Shown: positions 42,299 through 53,800 of the stretch, piece by piece
How positions within the stretch are numbered: the stretch's first letter is position 1
Layout of the letters: the number at the start of each line of letters is the position of its first letter
The notes under the pieces: model-generated
Told to the model about the DNA's origin: nothing
Databases searched by the model: none
Seen by the model: the letters and a program-made list of their open reading frames with translations, nothing else
Translations under genes and position numbers: made by a program
Origin: Haliclona indistincta
Taxonomy: Eukaryota > Porifera > Demospongiae > Haplosclerida > Chalinidae
Reading direction: 5' to 3'
Assembly (NCBI GenBank): GCA_964017065.1
Contig: OZ024784.1
Location: 47,501 to 111,500 of the forward strand
DNA: 64,000 nucleotides

Positions 42299-43748
42299 AT
42301 GGAGGAGCAGCCACCATCAGTGGTAGGAGGAGAGCTGGAGCACCTGGGAGCTCAGGTGGTTGGCGGAAACGAAGCTGCTGGTCCAATGATAGCTAGTAAT
42401 ATGGTACGTGACGACATGTGTATGTCACGTGACTATATTCTACATCAGCAGCAACTGAGCCCTCAGCAGGGAGCAGCAGCCGATACCAACAGCAAAGAGC
42501 CGCTTCCTTACGATGATCAGTGAGTTTGTGTTAGTGTGGCTTCTCAGGTGCTCTTCACAAATCTTGATCCGATATTTGACAATTTTTCTACAAAAGTATC
42601 AATTTTTGTCAGTGCTAACCAAGGCCCACACTTTATTCTCCCTCTGTTTCTAGCAAGCTGTTTGTTGGAGGACTAAACTGGGATACCACTGAATGTGTGT
42701 AGGCTGCCCATAGGGCAGGGAGGGTGTTACTGGGCAATACATTGTGGGTAATAACGTGTCTTTGTTCAGATGATCTGAAGGAGTACTTTGCTGCTTATGG
42801 CACTGTAACTGATGCTTCACTCAAGATGGATCAATACACTGGACGCTCCAAGTAGGTTTGGGTAGGTAGGGCTATGTGTATTACTGGCTCCACCCCTTTG
42901 TTAGAGGGTATGCCTTCATTGTATTTCAAGAGGCCGATGCAGTGGATAAGATACTGTCAGCTGGACCACATACTATAGGCGGGAAGGTTATAGACAGTAA
43001 GAAAGCCATCCCTCACGCTGTCCATCAGGTAAGCTAGCTCAAACGGTGTTCCGTTAGCAAGTGTATCTTCAATAGCAACTTAAGAATAAAACTAAAAAGA
43101 TATTTGTGGGCGGAGTACCAACTAGTATGACTGAGGAAACTATCAGCGAACATTTTGTTAAATATGGAGAGGTTAGTATACTTGTTGCAGTGTAGTACAG
43201 CAGCTGTTGTCAATCCTTCAGATTGAAGAGGTTGTATTAGTATACAATGACACTAAGGAAAGACGGGAGTTCATATTCGTTATATATAAGAATGAGGATA
43301 GTGTGGATGGCTGCTGTGCTGAGCCGTATCATAATATATCAGGAACTGCAGTAGAGGTCAAGAAAGCTATTCCTCGTGACAAGGACGCCAAGAGATCACG
43401 AGGTGGAGGAGGTGGTAGAGGTCGTTCAGGGGATGGTAGAGGCTATGGTGGTCCCCCTCGAGGTGAGTGTGTAGTATGAGTCACCTGATAATACTGCTGT
43501 GTCTAGGGTACGGCAGTGACTGGAGTGCACCTTATGGCGGCTATGCAGCTTACTACCCTCCACCCCCAGCAGCACCGTATCAGGATTACTATCATAGAGA
43601 TGGTCCAGGTATGACCGACCTGTTGTTGTAATAACTAGCGACCGCTGTGTGTGTAGGTTACTATGGGTCACGATACGGTCCCAAGAAGACATATGGAGGA
43701 GGACATTACTCACACAATGGACCATCTTATCATCCATATAGCCGATAA
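42299..43748 (+). CDS. hnRNP A/B/D-like RNA-binding protein, 329 aa
   Basis: Exons 42299-42519, 42654-42694, 42770-42851, 42905-43028, 43085-43171, 43222-43462, 43507-43608, 43657-43748. The phases close (990 nt). Two tandem RRMs: RRM1 at about 75-155 with RNP2 KLFVGGLNW and RNP1 KGYAFIVFQ, and RRM2 at about 158-236 with KIFVGGVP and RNP1-like REFIFVIYK. The linker KKAIPHAVHQNKTKK matches the hnRNP AB/D/squid layout. The tail is Gly/Arg-rich (RGGGGGRGRSGDGRGYGG), then Tyr/Pro-rich, typical of nuclear pre-mRNA binding proteins with a disordered tail. Its stop lies 54 bp from the convergent BLOC1S2 stop. Confidence 0.93.
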
Positions 43749-43802
43749 CACACACACACACTGTTCTCTCTCTCTCTCATGATGTGGCTATTCATCTCTT
43801 CT

Positions 43803-44305
43803 CTATTGTCTTGAACTTTGCCTCTGTAATAAAACACATAACACTGAGCAAGTGCAGCACTGCTGACCTAGCTGTTTGGCGTAGGTATCTAGACGATACG
43901 CCATCTGCTCTAGTTCAGTCACACTTGCTTCGACTTGATCAATCTGGTCACAGTATTGCTGCAAGGAGGCAACTGTACAGCAACTCACCACAGCTAGTAG
44001 CTACTAGTCGTCACATACACTTGTCGTTGAGTCGCTCTGCAAGGTCAGTCAGGCCTCCTGCTAGTTTAGACATGTCGGCATATTTGGCAGTAGTGATCTG
44101 ATTGAGCCGTAACAACAGCTCGTACTCGGCAGAGGTAGCTATGTGTGTGTGGTGACAGAGGAGACCATGACAGCAGCAAGCGCTCACCAGCTAGTTCACC
44201 GTTGACGTATTCTGACACTTTACCAAACATGTCGGCACACATTTTTCTAGACTCCTCCGAACCATTACTTGTAACCGCTGGAACCTGTTGGTATTGATCC
44301 GCCAT
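43803..44305 (-). CDS. BLOC1S2: BLOC-1 subunit 2, 135 aa
   Basis: Exons 44188-44305, 44019-44138, 43803-43972. The phases close (408 nt). The protein matches the BLOC1S2 pattern: [38 protein letters not shown], then [20 protein letters not shown] and [11 protein letters not shown]. Human BLOC1S2 is 142 aa. It is an all-helical coiled-coil subunit of BLOC-1/BORC, acting in lysosome-related organelle biogenesis and lysosome positioning. The last residues after KQLGQQ are Cys/Gln-rich and not conserved. Confidence 0.93.
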
Positions 44306-44377
44306 TGTACGTATCGAGTACGTATGTTGCCCTCTTGGTGGGTGTGGCTCGCGCATGTGATCGACCGGTCGAGGGTC

Positions 44378-45783
44378 GGGGTCCGACCATGGACAATTAT
44401 TATAGTACCGTAGGTGGACTGGAAACGCAATTAGTTTACGGAGAATTATACGGAAGTTGCGCTGACATCCTCGTAACGGGCTAATGACGAGCGCCTAAGA
44501 AGACGCGTACTGCGTGTACTAAAGCAGCGACGCCACTCTTCTACGTTTTATCAGACGAATGAAAAGTATTCTATGGAGACCTAACATGTTATATCTGTGT
44601 GTAAACAGGCAGTTTACTACCCAAGTGTATATTTGCACTCGCAGAGCAAGTAAAATGCACTCGAACAACGCGATATGCTAAACTTGTGCAGGCTAATCTC
44701 TGAAAGACTAAACTCCTTAGCCTTAGATTTCCATTACTGATTTGCTTCATTGATACGTCCATTGGGTCTAACAAGAATTAAAATCAGTAGTTGTTCGAAT
44801 CAATAGTTACAGACTCATTCCAACATGAAATATTTCGTTTTAGTACCTGAACCTGTGCAGGGTAATCTCTGAAACAGTAAACTCCTTAGCCTTAGATTTC
44901 TATTACTGATTTGCTTCATTGATACGTCCATTGGGTCTAACAAGAATTAAAATCAGTAGTTGTTCGAATCAATAGTTACAGTACTCATTCCAACATGAAA
45001 TACTTCATTTTAGTGCCTGAACTTGTGCGGGGTAATCTCAGTAGCCACTTAGTTACGCACTAAACAATTTTTACCATGCTCACTGCAACTGGTGTGGCTA
45101 CTGGGTCCACTAATAGTCATCATAAAAAATTAATTAAAATCCACACAACAGTAACTTTCTGTTAGCTACTATTACTAGCCACACATAGTGAATGGACCAG
45201 CATCTCTCACTCTATGTAATTTATACAAGTCAGTGAGCATATAGGACTCAACTATTACACATAAACATTTAAAATACAGCATAGAGCTTGTTCTTTGGCT
45301 GGTGTCTGACTCCGTACTCAGTAGTGGCTGACTAGGATTCGTTTTACACTCTTAGACGACATCAACTCAACTTCTGATACTGTCCGCACACTAACACGTG
45401 CCTTGTTACTGTCAACTTAAAGTTTGAGAGTCACCACTGCTGCATAACTCGTGTAGCTAGACGTCAGTGGCGGTACCGGCTGTCTGTTGAAGCGGTAAGT
45501 CGACTCTTGCCGCTGCCACCGTCGGTTATTGCTCACCGAGTAGTTCTCATAATGATAGTAGATTATAGGCCTAGCCAGATTTTCACACAAAGCGTCTTCT
45601 TTCTCAAGAGAATGGCTATTTCTGACGGCATTCACAGTGATTCAGCTGTATCCAGCAGGCGCCATTTTACGGGTTTCCGTACATTTCTCCGTTATACCCG
45701 TTAGTAGGGATAGGTTTTCAAATTTCTCCGTAATCTAATTGCGTTTCCAGTCCACCTAAGGTGTTATATTGTCCATGGTCCGA
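44378..45783. mobile_element. Non-autonomous element with about 70-bp terminal inverted repeats
   Basis: The left end GTCCGACCATGGACAAT...GGTGGACTGGAAACGCAATT is inverted at the right end (AATTGCGTTTCCAGTCCACC ... ATTGTCCATGGTCCGAC). The interior has no ORF of note. It holds a tandem duplication at 44690-45020. The span begins 73 bp upstream of the BLOC1S2 start. Confidence 0.72.
44690..45020. repeat. About 167-bp tandem duplication
   Basis: Two copies of a unit containing ACTCCTTAGCCTTAGATTTC and CATTGATACGTCCATTGGGT, with a third partial start (TTGTGCGGGGTAATCTC) after 45020. Confidence 0.9.
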
Positions 45784-46380
45784 CATGATACTGACTAGAC
45801 TTTGACTCGACTCACTACGACTCACTACGATAAATTTGATAGTAGAGTTAGCTTAGACACACTCGTAAAATGACTGCTCTAACAGTCCGTCAAATGGTTT
45901 CTGCAGAAGAAGTCAAATTCTCTTGGAAACTCAGTCCAGCGCGATGAGCACGCGGCTCAGGATGTGTTTCGCGAGCCTGAGCGAGCACACCTTTAATCTC
46001 ACAGTGCAATGACAAGGCTGCATGCATGGTCACTGTGATGCACACGTTAAATCTGAAGAATTATTTATCAAAGAGCGTGCAGTGAACGCTGCATAAGTAG
46101 CAGGATCACTACAATCGTACACGGGGTAATAAATTATCTATGCTCTGTTGTGTGTCCCAGGATAGGCGGCAAGCTTAGCATGTAATGTAATGATGGAACA
46201 AGATAACGTTGGAGGATCCAGACCATGTATTCACCACGTATATTTTATTTTAATATTATATCAACAAGTAAAGTAAAAAAACTTTATTGAAAATTTAGGG
46301 ATGACTCTAGAAAAAGGAAAGGAACAAGATGGGATGATGCTTGCAAAAGTAAAAGAACAAGATGGAATAATGGCTTATGC
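45784..46380. other. Intergenic stretch, no gene seen
   Basis: No convincing exon. It contains short direct repeats (CGACTCACTACGACTCACTACGA near 45810; GGAACAAGATGGGATGATGC and a near copy at 46320-46375). Confidence 0.5.
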
Positions 46381-46725
46381 TTGCAAATGACGGTAAAAGT
46401 CCCAAGTAACCCTACATCAGCGGCTTGCTGCACGGACGACATGCAACAGACAACGCAGAATCCTCTTCCTTTTAATTACTTCATCGGACTGCGTCCTCGA
46501 AACTGCACTGATAGTTATTCGGAGGACGGTAGAAGAATAGGCCCATTGTTTGCCAACAACACACCGATTGCAAGGGTTATCTATCAAACAGCCATTGAAC
46601 TCATAGCAAGTCAACATTCTGAGGAGAACATTATGATGTGCCGGTGGAAGTGTTAGATGTGTTGACTAAAGGTCTGCCAGATATCCCATTGACCAAGACA
46701 TTTGGCATCACTGCCTTGGAAGTCA
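46381..46725 (+). pseudogene. Coding-like fragment with probable frameshift
   Basis: An open 91-codon stretch (PLPFNYFIGLRPRN, IARVIYQTAIELIASQ) stops at 46656. A second frame, VPVEVLDVLTKGLPDIPLTK..., starts near 46638 and runs to TAA at 46725. The two halves read like one protein separated by a one-base shift, or two exons with an unseen intron. Family not recognised. Confidence 0.35.
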
Positions 46726-47113
46726 GCTAATAATGAGACTATCATACAGCTGTAGTAACTAAACATTGTGGTGGCACAAGATGGCGGCTACAACAGTGCG
46801 ACCATGTATTGAGGTATCACAGCGGCATTAGCTTGCTCGTAGCCAGGACAGAAGACTGATGTTAATCCAGTGTGCTCTTTGCGACGAAATACAGCCCTCG
46901 CTTCAGCTGGACAGAGATCATAGTACCATTAGTACCGTAGTACGAGACATCCTTGACAAGAGAGCTAGAGGCTAAACATGGAGTGGGTGTGGCTCAAGTT
47001 GCTCAATCAACCGCGTGTCATGACGTCACAGTCATGTGATGATAGGTCATGTGAGACGTCCTGAATAACCGCACTCTGATCCAGCTCGAGCTCTCTGACT
47101 GTTGTGCTAAATC
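46726..47113. other. Gap with possible tiny gene start
   Basis: ATGGCGGCTACAACAG at 46782 could start MAATTVRPCIE. A downstream open stretch (LMLIQCALCDEIQPSLQLD) ends RARG at about 46974. I could not join the two with consistent phase. No function assigned. Confidence 0.25.
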
Positions 47114-47619
47114 ATGAGCGAACGTGAGTGGTCCTCTCCTATTTGTGGGTGCTTCGGCGACTGCAGCACATGTAAGTATCGCTATTATACCCCGGCATCA
47201 GCTGTCTGTTGCATATATACTAGGTATGCTAGCATGGTGCTGTCCTTGCATTCTGGTTGGAAGAATTGCAGAGAATCTTGGTGAAGACAGGATGTTATGT
47301 ACTCTTGGAGCACTGTTTGGTATATTGTTTGTGCCAGCAGTATATGTTGCCATCAGAGTTCTCATCAGAAACAAGCTGAGAGAACAGAGAGGCATTGGAG
47401 TGAGTTAATTAGTCTCTGCTGCAGCTTCACCTGTCATGATATTATAGGGTGGAATGATTGAAGATATCTTCTTCCCTCTGTTCTGTGATCTTTGTGCACT
47501 CACTCAAGAGGCTAGAGTAAGTGACCAATCATATCGCAGCATCATACACATGATACACTTCATTCTACATGATACAGGAGATCAAAGAAGTGCACAACGA
47601 GAAAATGCTACGAGAATAA
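47114..47619 (+). CDS. PLAC8-domain cysteine-rich protein, 114 aa
   Basis: Exons 47114-47171, 47224-47399, 47448-47516, 47578-47619. The phases close (345 nt). PLAC8 family hallmarks are SSPICGCFGDCSTC near the start, CCPCILVGRIAENLG, a hydrophobic mid-segment LGALFGILFVPAVYVAIRVL, then the second Cys block IEDIFFPLFCDLCALTQEAR and the family-typical ending EIKEVHNEKM. Related proteins (PLAC8, cornifelin, plant FWL/PCR) are small membrane-associated proteins linked to metal handling and growth control. Role here unknown. Confidence 0.9.
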
Positions 47620-48281
47620 GACAATCTGATGCTACTTATTTTATTATTCATTGTATTGTGATAATTCAATGCTACTACATGTTGTACATGTCTGAGTATA
47701 AAGAAGTGTCAACTGGCATGAGGCGTTGCTAAGCTTGTTGTTAATGAGTAAATGTCTCCATGAGAATTAGTAAATTAGAGATGTTTATACAGTGTTCAAA
47801 TAGGGAGACTGAATAGATAACAGGGAAATGCAAAAAATAGAGCCCAGGATCTAGATAGCCATATTTTCCTTGCTGGAACTGCACCACTAAGAGATGTAGC
47901 AGAAGATAATAGGAAGGTTTGTGAGGATCACCAGATTGCCTTGACATTTGCTGCCCAGAAATCTCTTGCTTATTGGTCAGGTACATCAAGTTATGATGTC
48001 ATGATTATGCTGACTAGTGGTAGACTATGCTGCATCATCTGATGAGTCGTCTTGATCACATGATCAGTGTGTTATTGCTACATTGTACATTGGTCTTGTC
48101 CCTCAGGGCTTGATGTGTTGTTGTTGTGTACTAATGTATTTATTGTTTATCACTTATATTGATACAATTTACATTGTTTGTGAAGCTCTTATGTGTCAAT
48201 TTAACAAGTTGTACAATATTTTCAATGCAAGCACTATAAACATTATTGAAACCAATAGACAACATCATACACATGCATGGT
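47620..48281. other. Intergenic gap with an orphan coding-like fragment
   Basis: Between the PLAC8 and CABIT genes. A + strand open stretch at about 47836-48042 reads IFLAGTAPLRDVAEDNRKV and IALTFAAQKSLAYWSG, codon-like but with no start or splice context. It may be a decayed gene piece. The rest is AT-rich and unremarkable. Confidence 0.35.
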
Positions 48282-50429
48282 TCACACAGCTGACTGGACA
48301 TGAGGTCTAGCAGACACCTTCCCTTTAATGAGCTGCATCAGCCTCATTCTATGCAATCCCGTACTCACCAAAAGCTCTTTCTCTAACACTGCCTCTGTGC
48401 AGTTCACTAAGATCCATCCTGTTACATCCTCCTTCATGAATACTTCAGCATACTGAGGTATCCTGAGACTGTGCAGTATCTCAACGACCTAATAGTATAA
48501 CATACCAAGATAAGTAAAATTATACAGCTATACATGCAGCTATACCTGAGACACAGTCAGTCCCTCCATGAAGGCGATATTCTCACCCGCATGATCGATA
48601 GACTGAACAGAGATATTCTGATAATCTGCTGGATCATTATTCTCAACAGCTATGACCCTTGGTCTTTGTTGCTCTTTCATCTTCACTTCCAGTTGATGGA
48701 TCCATTCTTGTTGCTGTTTAACCATCCTCTGCAGTTTCGGCACTATCTCTGCTGTTGAAGTTGAGTAGCTTTCCTCTAGTGCCTTCAAACGCACAGATAG
48801 TGCTTGCATATCTCGGAATATTCCTACATTGTTTGTACAAATACTCCATTATGGCTAAATCAATTGATGCCTACACATGCTTGGTTATTTAAATTATTAT
48901 CCTAACACCTGAATACATAATTTTATTTATTATGAACAAACAAAGACTTATCGTAAACATGTTATACCTGGAATCTGATCAAATGCATTGCTTGCTAGAG
49001 TCTTGGTTTCTTCCAGTTCTTTGCTAATTTGAAATATTGGAACTGATTTGAGTGTTAGAAATTGTTCCTTGACAGTCTTGACCTCACTAATGAGCAGCTG
49101 TGCTTCTTGCTCCACTGCCTGTAGCCTGTTCTCAACCGATGACCTCTTGTTAGTGGCAGCTCCAGTAGGCGGTGTAGATAGAGCTGGCTTCTTGCTGCCA
49201 ATCAGCTGCTTTTTGGTGTTGCTCGCTGATACTGATGTGGGGAGCAGGTTTTGAATGCCTGGAGGTGCTAGCAAGTGCTGGGTCTTCTTAGCATTTTCCT
49301 TGTCCACCATTTGTAGCACCATATGCTGTACAGATGACTTGTTCTTCATCTTTGCTCCAATACTCTGAACAAACAGCGACTGATCAACCTCTTTACCATC
49401 AAACGACACAAACAGACCAGCTGCCTCCATCCTCATTTGATCCTTCTCCAGATCTGTAGTCTTTGCAATGGTAAAATCCAGATCAGAATTAGTTGGAATT
49501 TCTATTATACCAGGTGATTCCTTTCGTGTAGCAATGAGAGAAGTGTCGTGCGTGCATTCATGAAGAATAACAGGACTGAAGCCTTTTAAACCAGCTGGAA
49601 GACCACGACTTGAGTCTTGTTGACAATCAATCACACACTGGATCGGTGGAGGAGCATGTGAAATGAGCTTTATCAGTGGCAAGAGAAGAAGCGATGGCTT
49701 TGTTGACAAAGGTAGACACGAGTCGCTTCGTAGGAACTTCTCTAGCCCAGTGTTGGCTTGAATGCACTTGAGGAACTTGTGTTTAGTTGATTTGCTGTCT
49801 TGACAGTCTCCTTTGACCCACAGCACATCACCGTCCTCTACAGTATACAATGGATCTTTACCTCTCCATCCTTTGAGAGCAATGAGTAGTTTTGGCATCT
49901 TCTTCAAGCCGAGAACATCCTCTACTGACCGGAATACATAACCCTTGAGTGCCAAGCTAGTGTTCTTCTCAGGATTATACACTAGTCCAAAATGGAGGCT
50001 AGACGACACTGGAATCTTGTAAAGATTTCCAGATGCTTCCTCCACTGTCACGTGGGCTACTTGCCTGACAAAATGTGCCACCAGTTCGTCTCCCTCGTAG
50101 AAAGTATCACAGCGATCCATCCCGTACACACCTCTAGAAACAATTAGCTTGAGCGGAAGAGAACTGTTGTATTTGCTGCTGGCAACATTGCTAGCTAGTA
50201 CAGTGGAATCGCTGCATTTCGTATTATCTCGAGGTGGTAGAGGCGGTGGTGCTGAAACACGTCTCTCTTCTGAAGCTATATTTTGCTGTGCGGCTGGCTT
50301 CAATCTGGGTAGAGTAGAGTGTACTCTATCAATGTTTCCAGGAATATCGTAATGATGCTCCATTGCAACTTCGTGCAGACGTAAATGGTTGAAGCTGCTA
50401 GATCGCACGACCTGTCCCTTCCCGTTCAT
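48282..50429 (-). CDS. GAREM/THEMIS-like CABIT protein with C-terminal SAM domain, 648 aa
   Basis: Exons 48968-50429, 48546-48823, 48282-48488. The phases close (1947 nt). A CABIT domain occupies about residues 90-330: LPLKLIVSRGVYGMDRC, FYEGDELVAHFVRQVAHVTV, LYKIPVSSSLHFGLVY, YVFRSVEDVLGLKKMPKLL. Before it lies APPPLPPRDN, a possible SH3-binding motif, and a HYDIP tyrosine motif. A long coiled coil follows (VENRLQAVEQEAQLLISEVK; RLKALEESYSTS to KQQQEWIHQLEVKMKE). The C-terminal ~65 residues are SAM-like (VVEILHSLRIPQYAEVF, GLHRMRLMQLIKG). CABIT plus C-terminal SAM is the GAREM layout; GAREMs are Grb2-linked adaptors in receptor tyrosine kinase/ERK signalling. The coiled coil is not usual for GAREM. 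Confidence 0.85.
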
Positions 50430-50554
50430 AACTCAGTCCATTAATAGTAAGTACATGTATGTAGTAACAATAATTTTTTAACGCACTTTATAGCAAACTT
50501 TATTTTGCGCATGCGCAAATAAAAGTTTCTAAATTGCAATCCTGATCCTTAATT

Positions 50555-50665
50555 CGGCTAATCCGATCAGGTGATCCAACTTACGTGCGTTTGATTGACC
50601 AACGTACGTCATACTTCAGCTTTGGCCTCGTTCATGCAAGATCATCGAAAACCGCTGTACTAACA
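50555..50665. mobile_element. Degenerate terminus of the 58776-59280 foldback family
   Basis: GTGCGTTTGATTGACCAACG...CATGCAAGATCATCGAAAACCGCTGTAC resembles the right arm at 59210-59280. The gap 50430-50899 otherwise shows AT-rich sequence and no gene. Confidence 0.55.
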
Positions 50666-50899
50666 GCTCAGATTAGCTATTAAATACAACAATAGAAAAT
50701 TTTAATTCGAATGACAGATTCGCTATTAATACGACAATTATAATATAGACAAAGAATTTTAATAAACAATGTCCCATTGAATTATAATGTCCAGGTCTAG
50801 CCTCATTCCATGGCCAATTTTTTGCAGCACACCAAAGCCATGGTCACCTAGACCAAAGTCATGGAGTGAGCCTCCGCATCACAATAATGATCCTCTTCA

Positions 50900-53800
50900 T
50901 CACCATAGAAACCTGTGTTTGAGTAGCTTATCAGCACTGTATCTCTTCATAGGATCAATCTGTAGAAAGAGCAACATGAATCACTGAAGATTAGACCACA
51001 CCCACTTACACACCTTTAGACAATGCTCCATGAAGTCGCACAAAGACTCGTGTGATGTTGAAAACTCACTGTACACCCTCTGCAGCTGTAAGAGATAGGA
51101 AGAATAGAGTACTAGCTAGCGTGTACTAGATACTAACACAGTACAATACTAGCTAGTGTAGTAGATACTAACACAGTACAATACTAGCTAGTGTAGTAGA
51201 TACTAACACAGTACAATACTAGCTAGTGTAGTAGATACTAACACAGTACAATACTAGCTAGTGTAGTAGATACTAACACAGTACAATACTAGCTAGTGTA
51301 GTAGATACTAACACAGTACAATACTAGCTAGTGTAGTAGATACTAACATAGTACAATACTAGCTAGTGTAGTAGATACTAACACAGTACAATACTAGCTA
51401 GTGTAGTAGATACTAACACAGTACAATACTAGCTAGTGTAGTAGATACTAACACAGTACAATACTAGCTAGTGTAGTAGATACTAACACAGTACAATACT
51501 AGCTAGTGTAGTAGATACTAACATAGTACAATACTAGCTAGTGTAGTAGATACTAACACAGTACAATACTAGCTAGTGTAGTAGATACTAACACAGTACA
51601 ATACTAGCTAGTGTAGTAGATACTAACATAGTACAATACTAGCTAGTGTAGTAGATACTAACATAGTACAATACTAGCTAGTGTAGTAGATACTAACACA
51701 GTACAATACTAGCTAGTGTAGTAGATACTAACACAGTACAATACTAGCTAGTGTAGTAGATACTAACACAGTACAATACTAGCTAGTGTAGTAGATACTA
51801 ACACAGTACAATACTAGCTAGTGTAGTAGATACTAACACAGTACAATACTAGCTAGTGTAGTAGATACTAACGCAGTACAATACTAGCTAGTGTAGTAGA
51901 TACTAACCGGAAGAACACAGTTTAGTTCAGCTGATCCCACGAATGGTTCTACTGCTCTATACTGATACACTCGATGGCGTCTCAATACTTCCTTCTGTTC
52001 GTCAGTGAGTTGTTGTCCCCGGCCGGTAGTTGATTGGTTCAGGCTCAGTATCATAGTGCCCATCTGCTGCAAGTGACGTGGTCCATCAATATTGAGTAGA
52101 AGGACCATCATTAGTAGACCAAAGCTGAACACATCTAGTTTAGTAGTGATGAGGGGCATGACATCAAGATGGTTACCAATACAGTGCAGGCAGCCCTAGA
52201 GGAGGACAAGACAATCATCATGTGACTGATAGTGTGCTAGTCTCTGACCTCAGGTGACTTGAAGCCGATAGTGCCAACAGGTGACACATGATAGACGTCA
52301 GGAGAAGATGGAAAGTGTCTATGAGCATCTGGCTGTAGTCTAGCCTCACTAGTATCACCCTCACTCAACTCAAGAGAGGCATCAAAGTCAGAGAGCACCT
52401 AATGATAACAGCAGCAGCAGTAACAACACACGGCTAGGTGGCTGACTATAGCTCACTATCTCAGGCTTTGCTCTGCAGACACACACCAGTGGATTGGAGC
52501 AAGCACACAACATGTTGACCAGCACATTGGATGGCTTCACATCTCTGTATAGAGTAAGAGAGATGAGTAGTAACCTAGCTACTAGTAGGTCAGTAGTAAC
52601 CTAGCTAGCTACTCGGTACTAACCTGTGTATAATGACTTTAGGCTCTAGTGTGTGAAGATAGTTGAGTCCTTGCAATAGAGAGCGAGCAATGTGCCTATA
52701 CAGAGATATAACAAGTCACACATGCAATATAACAAGTCACACGTGCAGTATAACAAGTCACACATGCAGTATAACAAGTCACACATGCAGTATACCCGTA
52801 TAGCCGGTTATTTTCAACTGGATTTAATTTTCAATTACCGACAGCTGATCGAAAATTAAATCCACGAAAATTTGAACCACACCAAAATTTTGAACACCCA
52901 AAATTTTATCGAGTAAACACATGCGAAGTGATCGAGGCTAGAGCCCACTTCCAACGCTTCTTACCAGAATTTGATTGTAGCAGCGGGTAGCTTGATGCCA
53001 CGATAGCAGTAAAACTGAACGCCAAACGCCTCTGTTAGAGAAATGTCTGCCATGCGCACTGCTGCACGCGAGATCGACTAAGTCGTCTTACTACTGAGCA
53101 CGATAAGCGAAAAGGCGGATACCGCGGTACAGCAACTTCTCTTCGACTCTGTGGTTCCATTGAACAATCATAAAACGTGGCTGGCGTGGTTTAACGACTA
53201 TACAGTTCTCCAACATTTCGACGCCATTGAAATCGAGATGAAGGGCAATAAATTTTAGCCTGGATTTTATTTTTGAACGGCGAGTGAGTATCGAAAATTA
53301 GATCCAATCTAAAATTTTACTAACGAAATATTTGACCGTCGAAAATAACTGGCTATACGGTAACAAGTCACACATGCAGTATAACAAGTCACACATGCAG
53401 TATAACAAGTCACACATGCAGTATAACAAGTCACACATGCAATATATCAGGCACTCACTGTATATTAGTCAGCACTGATTCCAGCAGTAATGGTTCATCA
53501 CGATAACGCTCAGAGAGTGTACGGAAACAATACTTCTCATAGCTACCAACCAGTCTACCAAGATCACCTGAACAGGGAGGGAGGGAGGGAGGGAGGGAGG
53601 GAGGGAGGGAGGGAGGGAGGGAGGGAGAGAGGGGGAGAGAGGGAGGGAGCGAGGGAGGGAGGGAGGGAGGGAGGGAGGGAGGGAGGGAGGGAGGGAGGGA
53701 GGGAGGGAGGGAGGGAGAGAGGTAAACACCACAAAATAGTTAGTTTAGTCAGTGAGTTTAGTAATGGCTTGATGTAGTAGCCACACCTACACACCTGACA

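Noticed and set aside
48350..48385. Donor/acceptor-like pair GGTGAGTACGG...GCATAG inside the SAM exon
   Set aside because: It would give an intron of about 21 bp and would remove conserved SAM residues (GLHRM).
53490..53777. Gly/Arg/Glu-rich and Pro/Ser-rich ORFs
   Set aside because: Translation of the GGGA microsatellite.
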